A DNA stretch of 64,000 nt from Symbiodinium natans. Its lineage: Eukaryota > Sar > Dinophyceae > Suessiales > Symbiodiniaceae. Positions 51,376-61,658 of the stretch are shown here, piece by piece; positions within the stretch are counted from its first letter, which is position 1; each line of letters begins with the position of its first letter. The translations under genes and the position numbers were made by a program. The stretch lies in NCBI GenBank assembly GCA_905221605.1, contig CAJNDS010002216.1, forward strand, positions 310,001 to 374,000, read 5' to 3'. The notes beneath the pieces are model-generated. The model did no database searches and had not been told where the DNA came from. It saw nothing but the letters and a program-made list of their open reading frames with translations.

Positions 51376-51733
51376 TTAAGGTTTAAGGTTTAGGATTGAA
51401 GGTTTAGGGTCCAGCAGCCTTTGCACGCACTGAAACAACCCGAAAAGAACCCAGCGATCCAGGAAGGCAAAGATCCTGGGCTTCCCTAGTACCAAACCCT
51501 AAACCCTAAACCCTAAACCCTAAACCCTGAACCCTGAACCCTAAACCCTAAACCCTAAACCCTAAACCCTCAACCCTAAACGCTAAACCGCTCTATACTA
51601 CCGGGCCCTCAAGGCCTCAAGCCCGTGGAATGCCCCAAAAAAACCCGAAAGCCCTACGCCTCCGAAAGAGAGCTTGCTTAGGGGCTGACGAACCCACCCC
51701 AAAAAAGGATAACCTTTTATGATAGTAGGATTC

Positions 51734-51820
51734 CTGGATGCTCCCCCTTATGCTAACGCCCCTTCGTAGCGATTATAATCCCTATCAAGGACTGTCAGAA
51801 TAAGGGGGAGCATCCCAAGT
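51734..51820. mobile_element. MITE family B inside a GNAT intron
   Basis: CTGGATGCTCCCCCTTATGC and AGAATAAGGGGGAGCATCCCA. Lies between the exons at 51893 and 51233. Confidence 0.8.
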
Positions 51821-51892
51821 AGGATTCTATAAACCCTAAACCCTAAACCAAAAAGGGTTAAAGGTTGCCTACCAGTCCCTAAGCCGAGGCGC

Positions 51893-51945
51893 TCAGGCTT
51901 GATACGCCACACGATGAAGCCCAGGAGAACGGTTTTCTCTGCCAC
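51893..51945 (-). CDS. GNAT N-acetyltransferase, beta-4 exon
   Basis: A 53-nt exon: VAEKTVLLGFIVWRIKPE, the central G-F-I-x-x-R strand of the GNAT fold. Acceptor CTCCAG; GC donor (GCGCCTCGG). The GA at its end plus G of the next exon makes Glu, giving WRIKPERNMLIVSQ. The intron starts GCG and the next exon also starts GCG. Confidence 0.8.
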
Positions 51946-52244
51946 CTGGAGGGTTTAGGGTTTAGGGTTCAGGGTTTAGGGTTCAGGGTTTAGGGTTTAG
52001 GGTGTACTTCGGGTGGCTCGTGGGCCTTTCAGGCTTTGGGGCTTCGGGTCTAGGGACCCCAAAGTACCCCCAAAAACCCTGTCAACACTAAACCTCTAGA
52101 GTGTGCAGGGTCTGAATATTTCAGGCTTCGGGCTTGGGGGAGTTGTGAGGTTTTGTGCTTTTGGTGAAGGCGTTTTGGGCGCTTTGACACGACTTGGGCT
52201 ATTTGTTGGGCTTGGGCTGAAGCGGGTTCAGGTTTTGGGCTTGA

Positions 52245-52312
52245 TTATGACAAGGGCACCCATTTTGTGGAGTTGGTTACTTTATGAGGGAACCTTGAAC
52301 CAAGAAGAGAAC
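52245..52312. mobile_element. MITE family C fragment
   Basis: GACAAGGGCACCCATTTTGTGG and TTGGTTACTTTATGAGGGAACC match the interior of family C. Termini lost. Confidence 0.5.
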
Positions 52313-52319
52313 GCTTCGC

Positions 52320-52460
52320 CTGGCCAACTGCCACGTGCATTCGCCAGCCACCGCGTTTGGAGCAGCCCACCAACGGGTCATCACCGAAGATGTCCTTGGA
52401 CATGGGATGGCGAAGGGCTCTTGCGTCTTTGAGCTCGGAGGAATTATGCCTAAGTTATGG
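52320..52460 (-). CDS. Coding-like island inside a GNAT intron
   Basis: The minus frame reads HPMSKDIFGDDPLVGCSKRG. The flanking repeats are in reversed order (CCC-type on the right), and the GNAT frame joins without it, so it is either an alternative exon or an unrelated fragment. Confidence 0.3.
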
Positions 52461-52711
52461 CCCCAAACCCCAAACCCTGAACCCTGAACCCTCAACGGGA
52501 TGCATAGGACTCCAAGTTTGGAGCAGCTTTCCTTTGTGGTGCCCAAATCTCAGGGACTGTATTGCAACAGGGACCCAAACGATTAGAGTAGTAACCCTAA
52601 ACCCTAAACCTGAAACCCTAAACCCTAAACCCTAGAACCTAAACCCCAAACCCTGAGAGGGCTGGCCCAAGGTGGAGGCAGAGGCACATGGTAACTTAGC
52701 CTTGCCGCCAC

Positions 52712-52762
52712 CGGGAGCCCGAAACTGGAGTGGATCTTGGGGGGCCCAACGAAACGAACTTT
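52712..52762 (-). CDS. GNAT N-acetyltransferase, upstream exon
   Basis: Seventeen codons, KVRFVGPPKIHSSFGLP, phase 0/0, acceptor CCCACAG, donor GTGGCGG. The next exon starts GTGGCAG, so the border is duplicated. It joins directly to VAEKTVLLGFIVW. Confidence 0.6.
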
Positions 52763-53167
52763 CTGTGGGTTTCTAGGGTTTAGGGTTTAGGGTTTAGCGT
52801 TTAGGGTTTAGGGTTTAGGGTTTAGGGTTTCGGGTTTGGGGTTTGGGGTTTGGGGTTTAGGGTTTAGGGTTTAGGGTTTTGTGGGGTATTGGGTTCTAAA
52901 GGGATTTCGAGCCCCCGTTTGAACTTCAACATTATTTCCAGACCATCCTCCGCAAGCCCTAAGCCCTGAACATCTCTCATCCCTCGGCCCGTCAACCCCC
53001 AAACCTTCTATGACCTCTAAGGCACCAGAACCCCTAAAACCACACATGCTGAACACCTGGGCCCCTAAACCCATACACCCGAAATCCATACACCCTAAAC
53101 CTCTCAATGCCTAGTAGGGGAACATGACCGCTAGATTTCCTGTGAGAGGTTTGAAAGGGCAGCATAA

Positions 53168-53279
53168 GGTACCTTAGGTTGGCCCTCTGAAAAATATTCA
53201 TAACTATGATCCTCTTGACCCCAAAAAGGTATTAGAAAAAAAAAAACGTGAAATGTCCCAAGGTCCAACCTAGTACCTC
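53168..53279. mobile_element. MITE family F, best copy
   Basis: GGTACCTTAGGTTGGCCCTC at the left and AAGGTCCAACCTAGTACCT at the right form imperfect inverted repeats. Interior GAAATGTCCCAAGG. Confidence 0.7.
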
Positions 53280-53344
53280 AACAAAACAACCCTAACCCCT
53301 AACCCCTAAACCCTAAACCCTCAAAATCCTGAAAGTCAGCCCTA

Positions 53345-53396
53345 GAAAATCCTTTGGCTGAAACGCATCACCGAGAGCGGTGACCTGCTCCAGAAC
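53345..53396 (-). CDS. Probable GNAT-gene exon
   Basis: Acceptor ATCCGAG, then VLEQVTALGDAFQPKDF. Phase 0 fits the exons on both sides. Exact donor uncertain (GC, GA or beyond). Bracketed by CCCTAAA and GGGTCTA/TTTAGGG. Confidence 0.5.
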
Positions 53397-53691
53397 CTCG
53401 GATAGCAAGGGTCAAGGGGTCTAGGGTCTAGGGTTTAGGGTTTAGGGGCTTAGGGTTTAGGGCTTAAGGTCTAGGGGGTGTGCAGTTCTGAGAGAGCTGT
53501 GAGCTTGGGCTTTGCAATAAATTGGATAGTAGGACTGCTTAGGACTCCACACAAGAGAGGTTTACCAGCATGGAACAACCTAAACCCCCCCACGACCCTC
53601 AACCCAAACCCTCAACTTAAGCCTTCTGCATGCTACACCCCTGTCCCCTGAAATCCAAAGCCCTAAGATTAAGCCCCAAACCCTCCTAAAC

Positions 53692-53941
53692 CCTAAACCC
53701 TAAACATCAAACCCTAAACCCTAAACCCTAAACCCTAAACCCTAAACCCTAAACCCTAAACCCTAAACCCTAAACCCTAAACCCTAAACCCTAAACCCTA
53801 AACCCTAAACCCTAAACCCTAAACCCTAAACCCTAAACCCTAAACCCTAAACCCTAAACCCTAAACCCTAAACCCTAAACCCTAAACCCTAAACCCTAAA
53901 CCCTAAACCCTAAACCCTAAACCCTAAACCCTAAACCCTAA
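53692..53941. repeat. Long perfect CCCTAAA array
   Basis: About 34 tandem units, the longest uninterrupted C-strand tract in the window. It lies directly left of the exon at 54002. Confidence 0.95.
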
Positions 53942-54001
53942 CAACCTCTAAGCCCCAAACCCCCCTTTCACGCTTTAGGCTGCGGCCATGGGCACCGCTG
54001 C

Positions 54002-54067
54002 CTTCTTGGGATCCACCTTGTCAAGTCCTGGTTTGACGTCGAGCCAGATGGAGGTATCGGTGACCTC
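54002..54067 (-). CDS. Probable GNAT-gene exon
   Basis: Twenty-two codons, EVTDTSIWLDVKPGLDKVDP then KK. Acceptor ACACAG, GC donor (GCAGCGG), phase 0/0. The LDVKP string resembles the start of the EF-1-beta exchange domain, but the rest does not match. Continuity with the GNAT gene is inferred from phase and strand. Confidence 0.5.
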
Positions 54068-54249
54068 CTGTGTCAGGGTTTAGGCGTCAAGGACGCTTAG
54101 GGTGGTTTAGGCCTAGCAGCCGCCACAACCCTAAACCCACAGCTCCCTCCACCCCCCCTCCCGCCCTCCCTCCCTCCCCCTCCCTCCCTCCCTCCCTTCC
54201 CCCTCTCCCTCCCTCCCTCCCCCCCTCGCTCCCCTCGCTCCCCTCGGGC

Positions 54250-54306
54250 CTCGTACACCCGCTCGCTGTCAACGGTGCTGGCCTCGTCGTCCTTCTCCTT
54301 GGGCTC
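54250..54306 (-). CDS. Probable GNAT-gene exon, acidic
   Basis: Nineteen codons, EPKEKDDEASTVDSERVYE, phase 0/0. Acceptor CTAAAG, GC donor (GCCCGAGG). The join to 54002-54067 gives SERVYEEVTDTSIW. Confidence 0.5.
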
Positions 54307-54308
54307 CT

Positions 54309-54448
54309 TTAGGGTTTAGGGTTTAGGGTTTAGGGTTTAGGGTTTAGGGTTTAGTATTTAGGGTTTAGGGTTTAGGGTTTAGGGTTTAGGGTTTAGGGTT
54401 TAGGGTTTAGGGTTTAGGGTTTAGGGTTTAGGGTTTAGGGTTTAGGGT
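54309..54448. repeat. TTTAGGG array
   Basis: About twenty units. The exon acceptor at 54307-54308 is formed at the edge of this array (CCTAAAG). Confidence 0.95.
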
Positions 54449-54765
54449 TCTTTGGGCGACTTCAGGGGGGTTGGGGGGTTTTCAGGTTCCTTCTTTGGGC
54501 ACTTTCAAGGCACCACCAGGATGGTCCAAGAGCTGCCGCGAGGGGTGGCTTAGGGAGTTTTAGGATTTGGGGCTCAGGGTTTGGGGGGCTTAGGAGGGTT
54601 TTGGGGTTTGTGGGGTTTTGAGTTTGGAGCTCTGCTTTGGGCGCGCAGCTTGGGGAAGGCTTGTTCAGCAGCTGTTTGTTGGCTTGGCGGCTGTCAGCTG
54701 TGCGTGGACTTCGTGAGTATCACTGGGTCACTGGGGGGTGAATGAGCAAGGAGTTGTAGGACAGT

Positions 54766-55040
54766 TCAAAAAGCAAACTCAGATGCGTGTGTGTTTGCTG
54801 GCATCTCCCCGTCCTTGCCCTTGAAACACTTGATGTCATCCACATCCCCTTCTTTGCACTGAATCTTGTCGGCGAGATCCTTGTCGTCGCTCGCGCCCTG
54901 GCTGGGCGAATTGTCCTCCGTGGGGTTCACGTCATCTGTCTGCCCCTGCTCCTCCATCACGCAGGCCATGTCGCAGGGGGGACAGCTCGGAGGGACCGAG
55001 GATTGAACTTGACTGGGGACCCTGCGGAAAAATTTATGCC
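54766..55040 (-). CDS. Coding-like island, acidic Cys-containing
   Basis: The minus frame reads SVPPSCPPCDMACVMEEQGQ then DDVNPTEDNSPSQGASDDKD, open to a stop at 54766. Repeat context is reversed and the neighbouring exons splice past it in phase, so it may be an alternative 3' exon or a separate small gene. Confidence 0.35.
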
Positions 55041-55324
55041 ACATCAGCCCGAAATCGGCACTCGCAACTCTCTTCACAGGAACTCTGCTCAGGTGGATTC
55101 GGGGGCCCTACGACATTAAGCTTCTGTGGGTTTTTGGGGGGCTGTGTAAGGATTCTAGGGCCCACAAAGCTTGCAAGGATGTTCCAAAACAACCTCAGGC
55201 AAAGAAAGCCACAACATACTAAACCCTGAACCCTAAACCCTAAACCCTAAACCCGAGACCCTAAACCATAAACCCTAAACCCTGAACCCTAAACCCTAAA
55301 CAGCTGGGGTGGTCACGCATCCAC

Positions 55325-55397
55325 TTCCCACTTCGATGGCGGAATCTCCGTGATGCAGTCATAGCCACCAAGGGCCTCATGTGGAATCTCTGTGAGC
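55325..55397 (-). CDS. Probable GNAT-gene exon, most upstream
   Basis: LTEIPHEALGGYDCITEIPP then SKWE. Acceptor AGCAAG, donor GTGGATG (phase 2 in, 0 out). CCCTAAA left and TTTAGGG right. Without splicing the frame stops three codons later. Confidence 0.5.
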
Positions 55398-55565
55398 CTT
55401 GCTTTCGGAGTTTAGGGTTTAGGGTTTCGGGTTTAGGGTTTTGGGGTTTAGGGTTCAGGCTTCAAGGTTTAGTGCTTTGGTGGCACCGCACCTTTTGCGA
55501 AACCGACAACTTGCACACAAGTCCATGCACTCCACACACACGTCAAGGACAGAACCCCTCGCACC

Positions 55566-55795
55566 CCATCATCCCGAAACCCTGAACCCTAAACCCTAAA
55601 CCCTAAACCCCTAAACGCCTAAACCCTGAACCCCTACAAGCCCTGAAACCTAAACCCCTAAACCCTAAACCCTAAACCCTAAAACCTAAACCCCTAAACC
55701 CTAAACCCTAAACCCTAAACCCTAAACCCTAAACCCTAAAACCTAAAACCTAAACCCTAAACCCTAAACCCTAAACCCAACCCCTGAACCTCTAA
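55566..55795. repeat. CCCTAAA array, imperfect
   Basis: About 230 bp with CCCCTAAA and CCTAAAA length variants. Confidence 0.95.
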
Positions 55796-55917
55796 ACCCC
55801 AAACCCTGTACCATAAGCCCATGATCAATCCCAGGGCCATCCCTGCCCCCCCACGCAAGACTCTCTGGCCTGAAAGCCTCGCTATGCCCTAATCACTTCC
55901 CCGAATACTCCCCCCCA

Positions 55918-56065
55918 ATAAAAATTATAATAAGAATAATAAGAAGAAGAATATTGAAAATAATAATAATAAGAAGAATACAAAAAGTAGTAATAAAACT
56001 GATAAGAACAATAATAATAATGATAATCATACTAGCAATAACAAAGACGATAACAATAATGAGAA

Positions 56066-56123
<58 letters not shown>

Positions 56124-56149
56124 CGTAGTAGCAGTAGCAGGAGTAGCAG

Positions 56150-56211
<62 letters not shown>

Positions 56212-56560
56212 ATCGTAATAAAATGATAAACAGCATCATCATAATCATAATCATAATCATGATAATAATGACAATAATATAATAACAAAAAATAACAGTA
56301 ACAGTCACAATAGGAGAAATAAGATCAATAAGAATAATAAGAATAATAAGGACAATCAGAAAAATAAGAAGCATAAGACGAATAGGAAGAATAACAAGAA
56401 GAGTAAGAATAAGAATAAGAACAAGAATAAGAATCAGAATAAGAATAAGTAGAAAAGAAAAAAAAGAAGAAAAGAAGAATAATATGAATCAGAATAAGAA
56501 TAAGAATAAGAATAAGGATAAGGATAAGAATAAGAATAAGAATAAGAACAATCACACACA
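55918..56560. repeat. AAT/AAG-rich microsatellite field with TAG core
   Basis: TAG/GTA trinucleotides occupy 56067-56212. AATAAG and AATAAT units surround it. No gene; Val, Leu and Thr runs are artefacts. Confidence 0.95.
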
Positions 56561-56734
56561 GAGGCGCAACAAACCCAAAACTGCAAACCCCGAGCCCTGA
56601 ACCCTAAAGCCTGAGCAAACCCTGAACCCTGAATCCTAAGCCCAAGACCCTCAACCCCTAAACCCTAAACCAACCCTAAACCCAAAACCCAATACCCTGA
56701 ACCCTGAACTCCGAAACCGTACCGGCACGCTGGG

Positions 56735-56787
56735 GGCAAGGCAACCGCCTCCCAGGCGACGTGCTGACCCGGCAGGCGGTGGGACAC
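56735..56787 (-). CDS. Putative exon, unknown protein
   Basis: Acceptor CTCCAG, then VSHRLPGQHVAWEAVALPPA. Bracketed by CCCTGAA and TTTAGGG. Possibly upstream in the GNAT gene, but phase was not confirmed. Confidence 0.45.
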
Positions 56788-56892
56788 CTGGAGCCGTAGG
56801 GTTTAGGGTTTAGGGTTTAGGGTTTGGGGTTTAGGGTTTAGGGTTTGGGGTTTGGGGTTTGGGGTTTGGGGTTTAGGGTTTAGGGTTTAGGT

Positions 56893-56976
56893 GCAATCCT
56901 TTGAATAGCATTCCTGAATATGATCCTCTTAAACCCAGAAAGGGAAAATATAAAATGTCCGAAGGGCCTACCTAGA
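56893..56976. mobile_element. MITE family F
   Basis: CCTTTGAATAGCATTCCTGAATATGATCCTCTTAAACCC and AAATGTCCGAAGGGCCTACC. Confidence 0.6.
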
Positions 56977-56979
56977 GTG

Positions 56980-57360
56980 GGATTAGGGCTTAGGGCCTAG
57001 GTGAGTTTAGGGTTTAGGGTTGAGGGCTAGGGCTTTAGGCTTTAGTTTAGGGGTCAGGGTTTTCAGGGTTTGGGGTTGAGGGCTTAGGGTTTAGGGCTCG
57101 CTTTAGGGCTTGGGGTTTTAGGGTTTTAGGATTTTAGGGCTTTAGGGTTTTAGGGTTTTAGGGTTTGAGGGTTTGAGGGGTTTAGGGTTTAGGGCTTTAG
57201 GGTTTAGGGCGCAGGGTTTTAGGGTTTCGGGCTTAGGGTTTTAAGGGTTTAGGGGTTTAGGGTTGAGGGCTTCAGAATTTTGGCCTCAGGGTTTTAGGGC
57301 TTTGGGCTTCAGGTTTAGGCTTGAGGGCTTGAGCTGAGGGTTTAGGGATTTACAGTTTAG
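56980..57360. repeat. Degenerate GGGTTTTA/GGGCTTTA field
   Basis: Mixed 7- and 8-bp G-strand variants. No gene. Confidence 0.85.
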
Positions 57361-57446
57361 GCTGGCGCTCTTAGTTACCTGGGCATCCCTGCAGCAAAGG
57401 GTGATTTAGGGTTTAGGGTTTGGAGTCATGTAGGGATTATGAAGTA

Positions 57447-57567
57447 CCTAAACCCTAAACCCTAAACCCTAAACCCTAAACCCTAAACCCTAAACCCTAA
57501 ACCCTAAACCCTAAACCCTAAACCCTAAACCCTAAACCCTAAACCCTAAACCCTAAACCCTAAACCA
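57447..57567. repeat. CCCTAAA array
   Basis: Seventeen units, left of the island 57610-57668. Matched by a TTTAGGG array at 57682-57820. Confidence 0.95.
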
Positions 57568-57609
57568 GCTAGACCCTAGACCCTAAACCTACAACACCCA
57601 CGAAGCTTG

Positions 57610-57668
57610 GGACTCGGGTCTGGGGATTACGATTTGCGGCATACTTCGCTTGTGCTGCGCTCACCCCT
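57610..57668 (-). CDS. Possible exon between inverted arrays
   Basis: Found by looking between the two facing arrays. The minus frame reads VSAAQAKYAANRNPQTRVPS. Ends unresolved. Confidence 0.35.
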
Positions 57669-57681
57669 AGATTTTCCTAAA

Positions 57682-57820
57682 TTTAGGGTTTAGGGTTTAG
57701 GGTTTAGGGTTTAGGGTTTAGGGTTTAGGGTTTAGGGTTTAGGGTTTAGGGTTTAGGGTTTAGGGTTTAGGGTTTAGGGTTTAGGGTTTAGGGTTTAGGG
57801 TTTAGGGTTTAGGGTTTAGG
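57682..57820. repeat. TTTAGGG array
   Basis: Twenty near-perfect units, opposite in direction to 57447-57567. Confidence 0.95.
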
Positions 57821-58130
57821 GGAAGACCCTGAACCCTAAACTCGTATTGGGTTTAGGGGAGCTTGGAGTTTCTAGCACGTGCAGACTCATAGAGTCTGAG
57901 TCTGGTCCCAAGTCCCTGACATACTGGCGACCGCACTGCCAGACATTACGAGCAGGACAGGCATTCAGTAATGAGCTAACGATCCATCTTACAACCCCCC
58001 AAAGAACACGCACAACAATCAGGAGCCCTGAAGCATGAGCCCCAATCCCTCATGCACAAAGCCTGAACCCCAACAAGCCCCCAAGAGAGCTTATAGCCAG
58101 CCTCCAAGATCTTCGCGGGTCTACTCCTCC

Positions 58131-58273
58131 CACTTGGAGGTTCATGGGCACGTATAAACCAATTTTAACTGTACTTCTACCCCACTTATAAGCCCCTTAA
58201 GTGCCCTAATATGGTTATAAGGACAGTTTAGTACAGTTGTAATTGGTTCATAAGTACCATGAACCTCCAAGCA
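58131..58273. mobile_element. MITE family A, full copy
   Basis: CACTTGGAGGTTCATGGGCAC and AAGTACCATGAACCTCCAAGCAC termini. The interior AGCCCCTTAAGTGCCCTAAT is shared with 40.6 and 47.4 kb. Confidence 0.85.
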
Positions 58274-58365
58274 CCCAAAGCACTCAACTCCCTTCAGCCG
58301 GCCCCGCTTCCGACTTCGGGATCTAGGGCTATAGGGTTCAAGGCTCAGAATCCAAAAAGGCTTCT

Positions 58366-58785
58366 GGTTTAGGGTTTAGGGTTTAGGGTTTAGGGTTTAG
58401 GGTTTAGGGTTTAGGGTTTTAGGGTTTAGGGTTTAGGGTTTAGGGTTTAGGGTTTAGGGTTTAGGGTTTAGGGTTTAGGGTTTAGGGTTTAGGGTTTAGG
58501 GTTTAGGGTTAGGGTTTAGGGTTTATTTAGGGTTTAGGGTTTAGGGTTTAGGGTTTTTAGGGTTTAGGGTTTAGGGTTTAGGGTTTAGGGTTTAGGGTTT
58601 AGGGTTTAGGGTTTAGGTTTAGGGTTTAGGGTTTAGGGTTTAGGGTTTAGGGTTTAGGGTTTTAGGGTTTAGGGTTTAGGGTTTAGGGTTTAGGTTTAGG
58701 GTTTAGGGTTTAGGGTTTAGGGTTTAGGGTTTAGGGTTTAGGGTTTAGGGTTTAGGGTTTAGGGTTTAGGGTTTAGGGTTTAGGG
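58366..58785. repeat. Longest TTTAGGG array in the window
   Basis: About 420 bp, mostly perfect, with several single-base length changes (TTTTAGGG, TTAGGG, TTTATTTAGGG). Confidence 0.95.
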
Positions 58786-59166
58786 GGCATCACATTTGGG
58801 TCTCAGGCTAAAGGTTATGGGCTCAGGATCTGAGGTTTCGGGCGCCAGGGCATCGATGTTGAGACGTGGTCTTCGGGGCTGAAAGATTAGAATCTTGGGC
58901 CTCGGGTCCAGGGCACAGGGTTCGCAAATTGGGGCTTGAGGCTTAGGGCTTGCAATCGACTCCTCATGATGACCTGCTGCTGGCCTCAAGCCTCTAAACC
59001 CTGAACCCTAAACCCTGAACCCTAAACCCTTAACCCTAAACCCTAAACCCTGAACCCTTAACCCTAAACCCTAAACTGCGGCAAGGAGACTAAGGGGGGC
59101 GGGAGGTCAGCATGGAGAGGAACTTGTTCGAGGTACCCTAAACCCAACACATACCTGCACCGGTTT

Positions 59167-59247
59167 AGGGTTTAGGGCTTAGGGCTTAGGGCTTAGGGCT
59201 TAGGGCTTAGGGCTTAGGGCTTAGGGCTTAGGGCTTAGGGCTTAGGG
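59167..59247. repeat. GGGCTTA array
   Basis: Eleven perfect GGGCTTA units, a homogenised variant. Confidence 0.95.
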
Positions 59248-59482
59248 CTCAGGATTTCCCCAGCAACCTAGGGAATGAAGGAGGGAGTTCTTGATCTACT
59301 TGAAGGGGGCTGGTAAGGAAACCCTATACCGTTGAAAAAAAAAGGTATGGTTTAGGGCCTTTAGGGTTTAGGGTTCAGGGTTCAGGGTTCAGGGTTCAGG
59401 GTTTAGGGTTTCAGGGTTTAGGGGTGTAGAGGTTTCGTTGCTGGCCCTCTTGGCAATTCCCGGTCGGTTGAGCAGTCCTCAC

Positions 59483-59527
59483 AAACGTCTGCCGGGCCAG
59501 CTTGATCCACTCTTCCGGCACATCCTC
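59483..59527 (-). CDS. Unknown gene (59.5-63.7 kb), exon
   Basis: Fifteen codons, EDVPEEWIKLARQTF, acceptor GGAAAG, donor GTGAGG, phase 0/0. Continuous in frame with 60596-60671 if that exon ends in phase 0. Confidence 0.5.
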
Positions 59528-59620
59528 CTTTCCAGATACTTAGGGTTTAGGGTTTAGGGTTTAGGGTTTAGGGTTTAGGGTTTAGGGTTGAGGGTTGAGG
59601 GTTTAGGGTTTAGGGTTTAG

Positions 59621-59692
59621 GGTAGCCCAGCAACCATATTATCATAGGGGGAACCCAAACAGAGGGTTCAAGGGTACCACTGGGCTACCAAG
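59621..59692. mobile_element. MITE family C, internally deleted
   Basis: GGTAGCCCAGCAACCATATTATCA and GGGTACCACTGGGCTACC termini, only 72 bp apart. Confidence 0.75.
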
Positions 59693-60004
59693 AGATAGTG
59701 CGGCCAACACGCAGTCCGAACCCGTACCCGCCCTAGACCCTAAACCCTAAACCCCAAACCCCAAACCCTAAACCCTAAACACTATACCCTAAACCCTAAA
59801 CCCTAAACCCTATACCCTAAACCCTAATTTAAACCCTAAACCCTAAACCCCAAACCCCAAACCCCAAAAAATGAGGGCCCTATTTTGACTGGGAAGTATA
59901 TAGGCGAGGGGGGGGGGGGGGTAGGTAGCCAGGCCCAAAACCTTAACCCTTAAACTAAACCCTAAACCCTAAACCCCAAACCCTAAACCCTAAACCATGG
60001 GGCT

Positions 60005-60128
60005 TGGGGTTTGGGGTTTGGGTTTAGGGTTTAGGGTTTAGGGTTTAGGGTTTAGGGTTTAGGGTTTAGGGTTTAGGGTTTAGGGTTTAGGGTTTAGGGT
60101 TTAGGGTTTAGGGTTTAGGGTTTAGGGT
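60005..60128. repeat. TTTGGGG/TTTAGGG array
   Basis: Two TTTGGGG units followed by about fifteen TTTAGGG units. A CCCTAAA tract ends in poly-C at 60247-60311. Confidence 0.95.
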
Positions 60129-60595
60129 TCCTCGGACGCTCAGGTCTGGGGCATCTCTGGGGCTTTGGGCTCAGGATGTCGGGCGCTTCCCAAAAATAGG
60201 GTACCCCTTTCACAACCAAAATGGAATAGAATCCCCTTAGAGGGGACCCTAAACCCTAAACCCTAAACCCTAAACCCTAAACCCTAAACCCTAAACCCCC
60301 CCCCCCCCCCCAGAATCCTATTCTAATGTTTTCAGGCCCGCATATTACCTCTCAAAGCGCGCTTCTCTAAGTACCCATATTGACAGATGGTCCCCAGCGA
60401 GGGCACCCCTATGTTCGTAGACCCGGCCGACGGTGGTTGAGCCGTTGAGGGTTCAGGGGGACCTTGCTCTCGTAAACTAGGTCGGCCCCTTAAACCCGCT
60501 GCAGAATACTCCTACCCTAAACCCTAAAGCCTAAAGCCTAAACCCTAAACCCTAAACCCTAAACCCTAATGAAACCCTAACGGTAAAGATCGGGA

Positions 60596-60671
60596 GCCCC
60601 CAGCGGTGGGCTTCCTGCACGTCGTTGTCCACGATCGCTTTCAGCCGATCGAGCAGCCATTCCTGCAGCTC
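60596..60671 (-). CDS. Unknown gene (59.5-63.7 kb), exon
   Basis: Acceptor TGGCCAG, then ELQEWLLDRLKAIVDNDVQE and AHRW, an amphipathic helix. The donor may be GTGCAG after DND or lie further on. Very good coding character. Confidence 0.55.
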
Positions 60672-60875
60672 CTGGCCACGAAACCCTCAGCAACACAAAG
60701 TAAGCCCTAAACCCTAAACCCTAAACCCTACATCCCTAAACCCTAAACCCTACATCCCTAAACCCTAAACCCTAAACCCTAAACCCTAAACCCTAGACCC
60801 TAAACCCGAAACCCCAAACATGCCCCCAAACCCAGGGCAAGGAGGGGAGGCTTGCTGCGATCACATTCTGCTGCA

Positions 60876-61100
60876 TCAAAGAGCGGCTTCCGTTGCGAGA
60901 GAGAGAGAGAGCGAGAGATGTTCAACCGAAGCAAAAAAGCACGCAAACGTTGAGCTGGGCTTTGCATTGACCTCGCATTTGAGTCTGCATGAGGTTCCTT
61001 GCATAAAGGCTTCAGGCATCAAGCGCTGTAGGTCCTGCGGCGGGACCATGCGATCGCCAGCTGCGTCCTGGCGGCACACTGAACAGCGAGATTCAGAAGT
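60876..61100 (-). CDS. Possible 3' exon with Cys pairs
   Basis: The minus frame includes CSVCRQDAAGDRMVPPQDLQ and MPEAFMQGTSCRLKCEV. CxxC suggests metal binding. Ends in a GA tract (60898-60918). Confidence 0.3.
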   Translation of the reverse strand, partial: TSESRCSVCRQDAAGDRMVPPQDLQRLMPEAFMQGTSCRLKCEVNAKPSSTFACFFASVEHLSLSLSLATEAAL

Positions 61101-61658
61101 CGTCCTCTGGTGCCGTTGAGGTTCAGGGCTAATCATATGATGCTGGGAGGATAAGCACGCCTTGACCCTAACTCCCTAACTCTTCCCCCGAAAACAAGCG
61201 GGAACGAAGCAGACACATCACGAATGCGGAAAAGCCCTGACTTTTGGTTGGTTGGCACCTTGCTGTGCTTCTGCTCAGCAAGGAAGTCCACCTGTCGCAT
61301 GGGGCACTTTTCAGTTGGGATGCTCGAGGCCTAAACCCTAAACTGTTTCTGTTACAGCTCTCAGAGGTGCGCGCACAAAATGTAAGGCGCAAAACGTTTA
61401 AGGAGGTTTCTCAAACCGGGGTTTAGGATGCTCAGGGGCTCGGTTCCACCAGTAACCTACGAGACCAAAACGCCTTGGCTACTTCATGATGAGGGCTTCA
61501 AGGAGTTCGAACCCTGAGCCCTAAACCCTAAACCCGAAAGGGAATAAGAATACCACTGGGGGCATCCTACGTGGACAACGGAGTATGCACCAAGTAAAGT
61601 CTTTGGTGCACTGCAAGGGGGCACTTGATTGGATATTCTACCACTCAAAGAGTATACG

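Noticed and set aside
51421-51490. An exon (RIFAFLDRWVLFGLFQCVQR) of the GNAT gene
   Set aside because: The exons at 51893-51945 and 51165-51233 join perfectly without it, and its repeat context is reversed.
54002-54067. Elongation factor 1-beta exon
   Set aside because: Only LDVKP matches. The residues that follow do not fit the exchange-factor domain, and phase links the exon to the GNAT gene.
55893-56555. Poly-Val, poly-Leu and poly-Thr ORFs
   Set aside because: TAG/GTA and AAT/AAG microsatellite.
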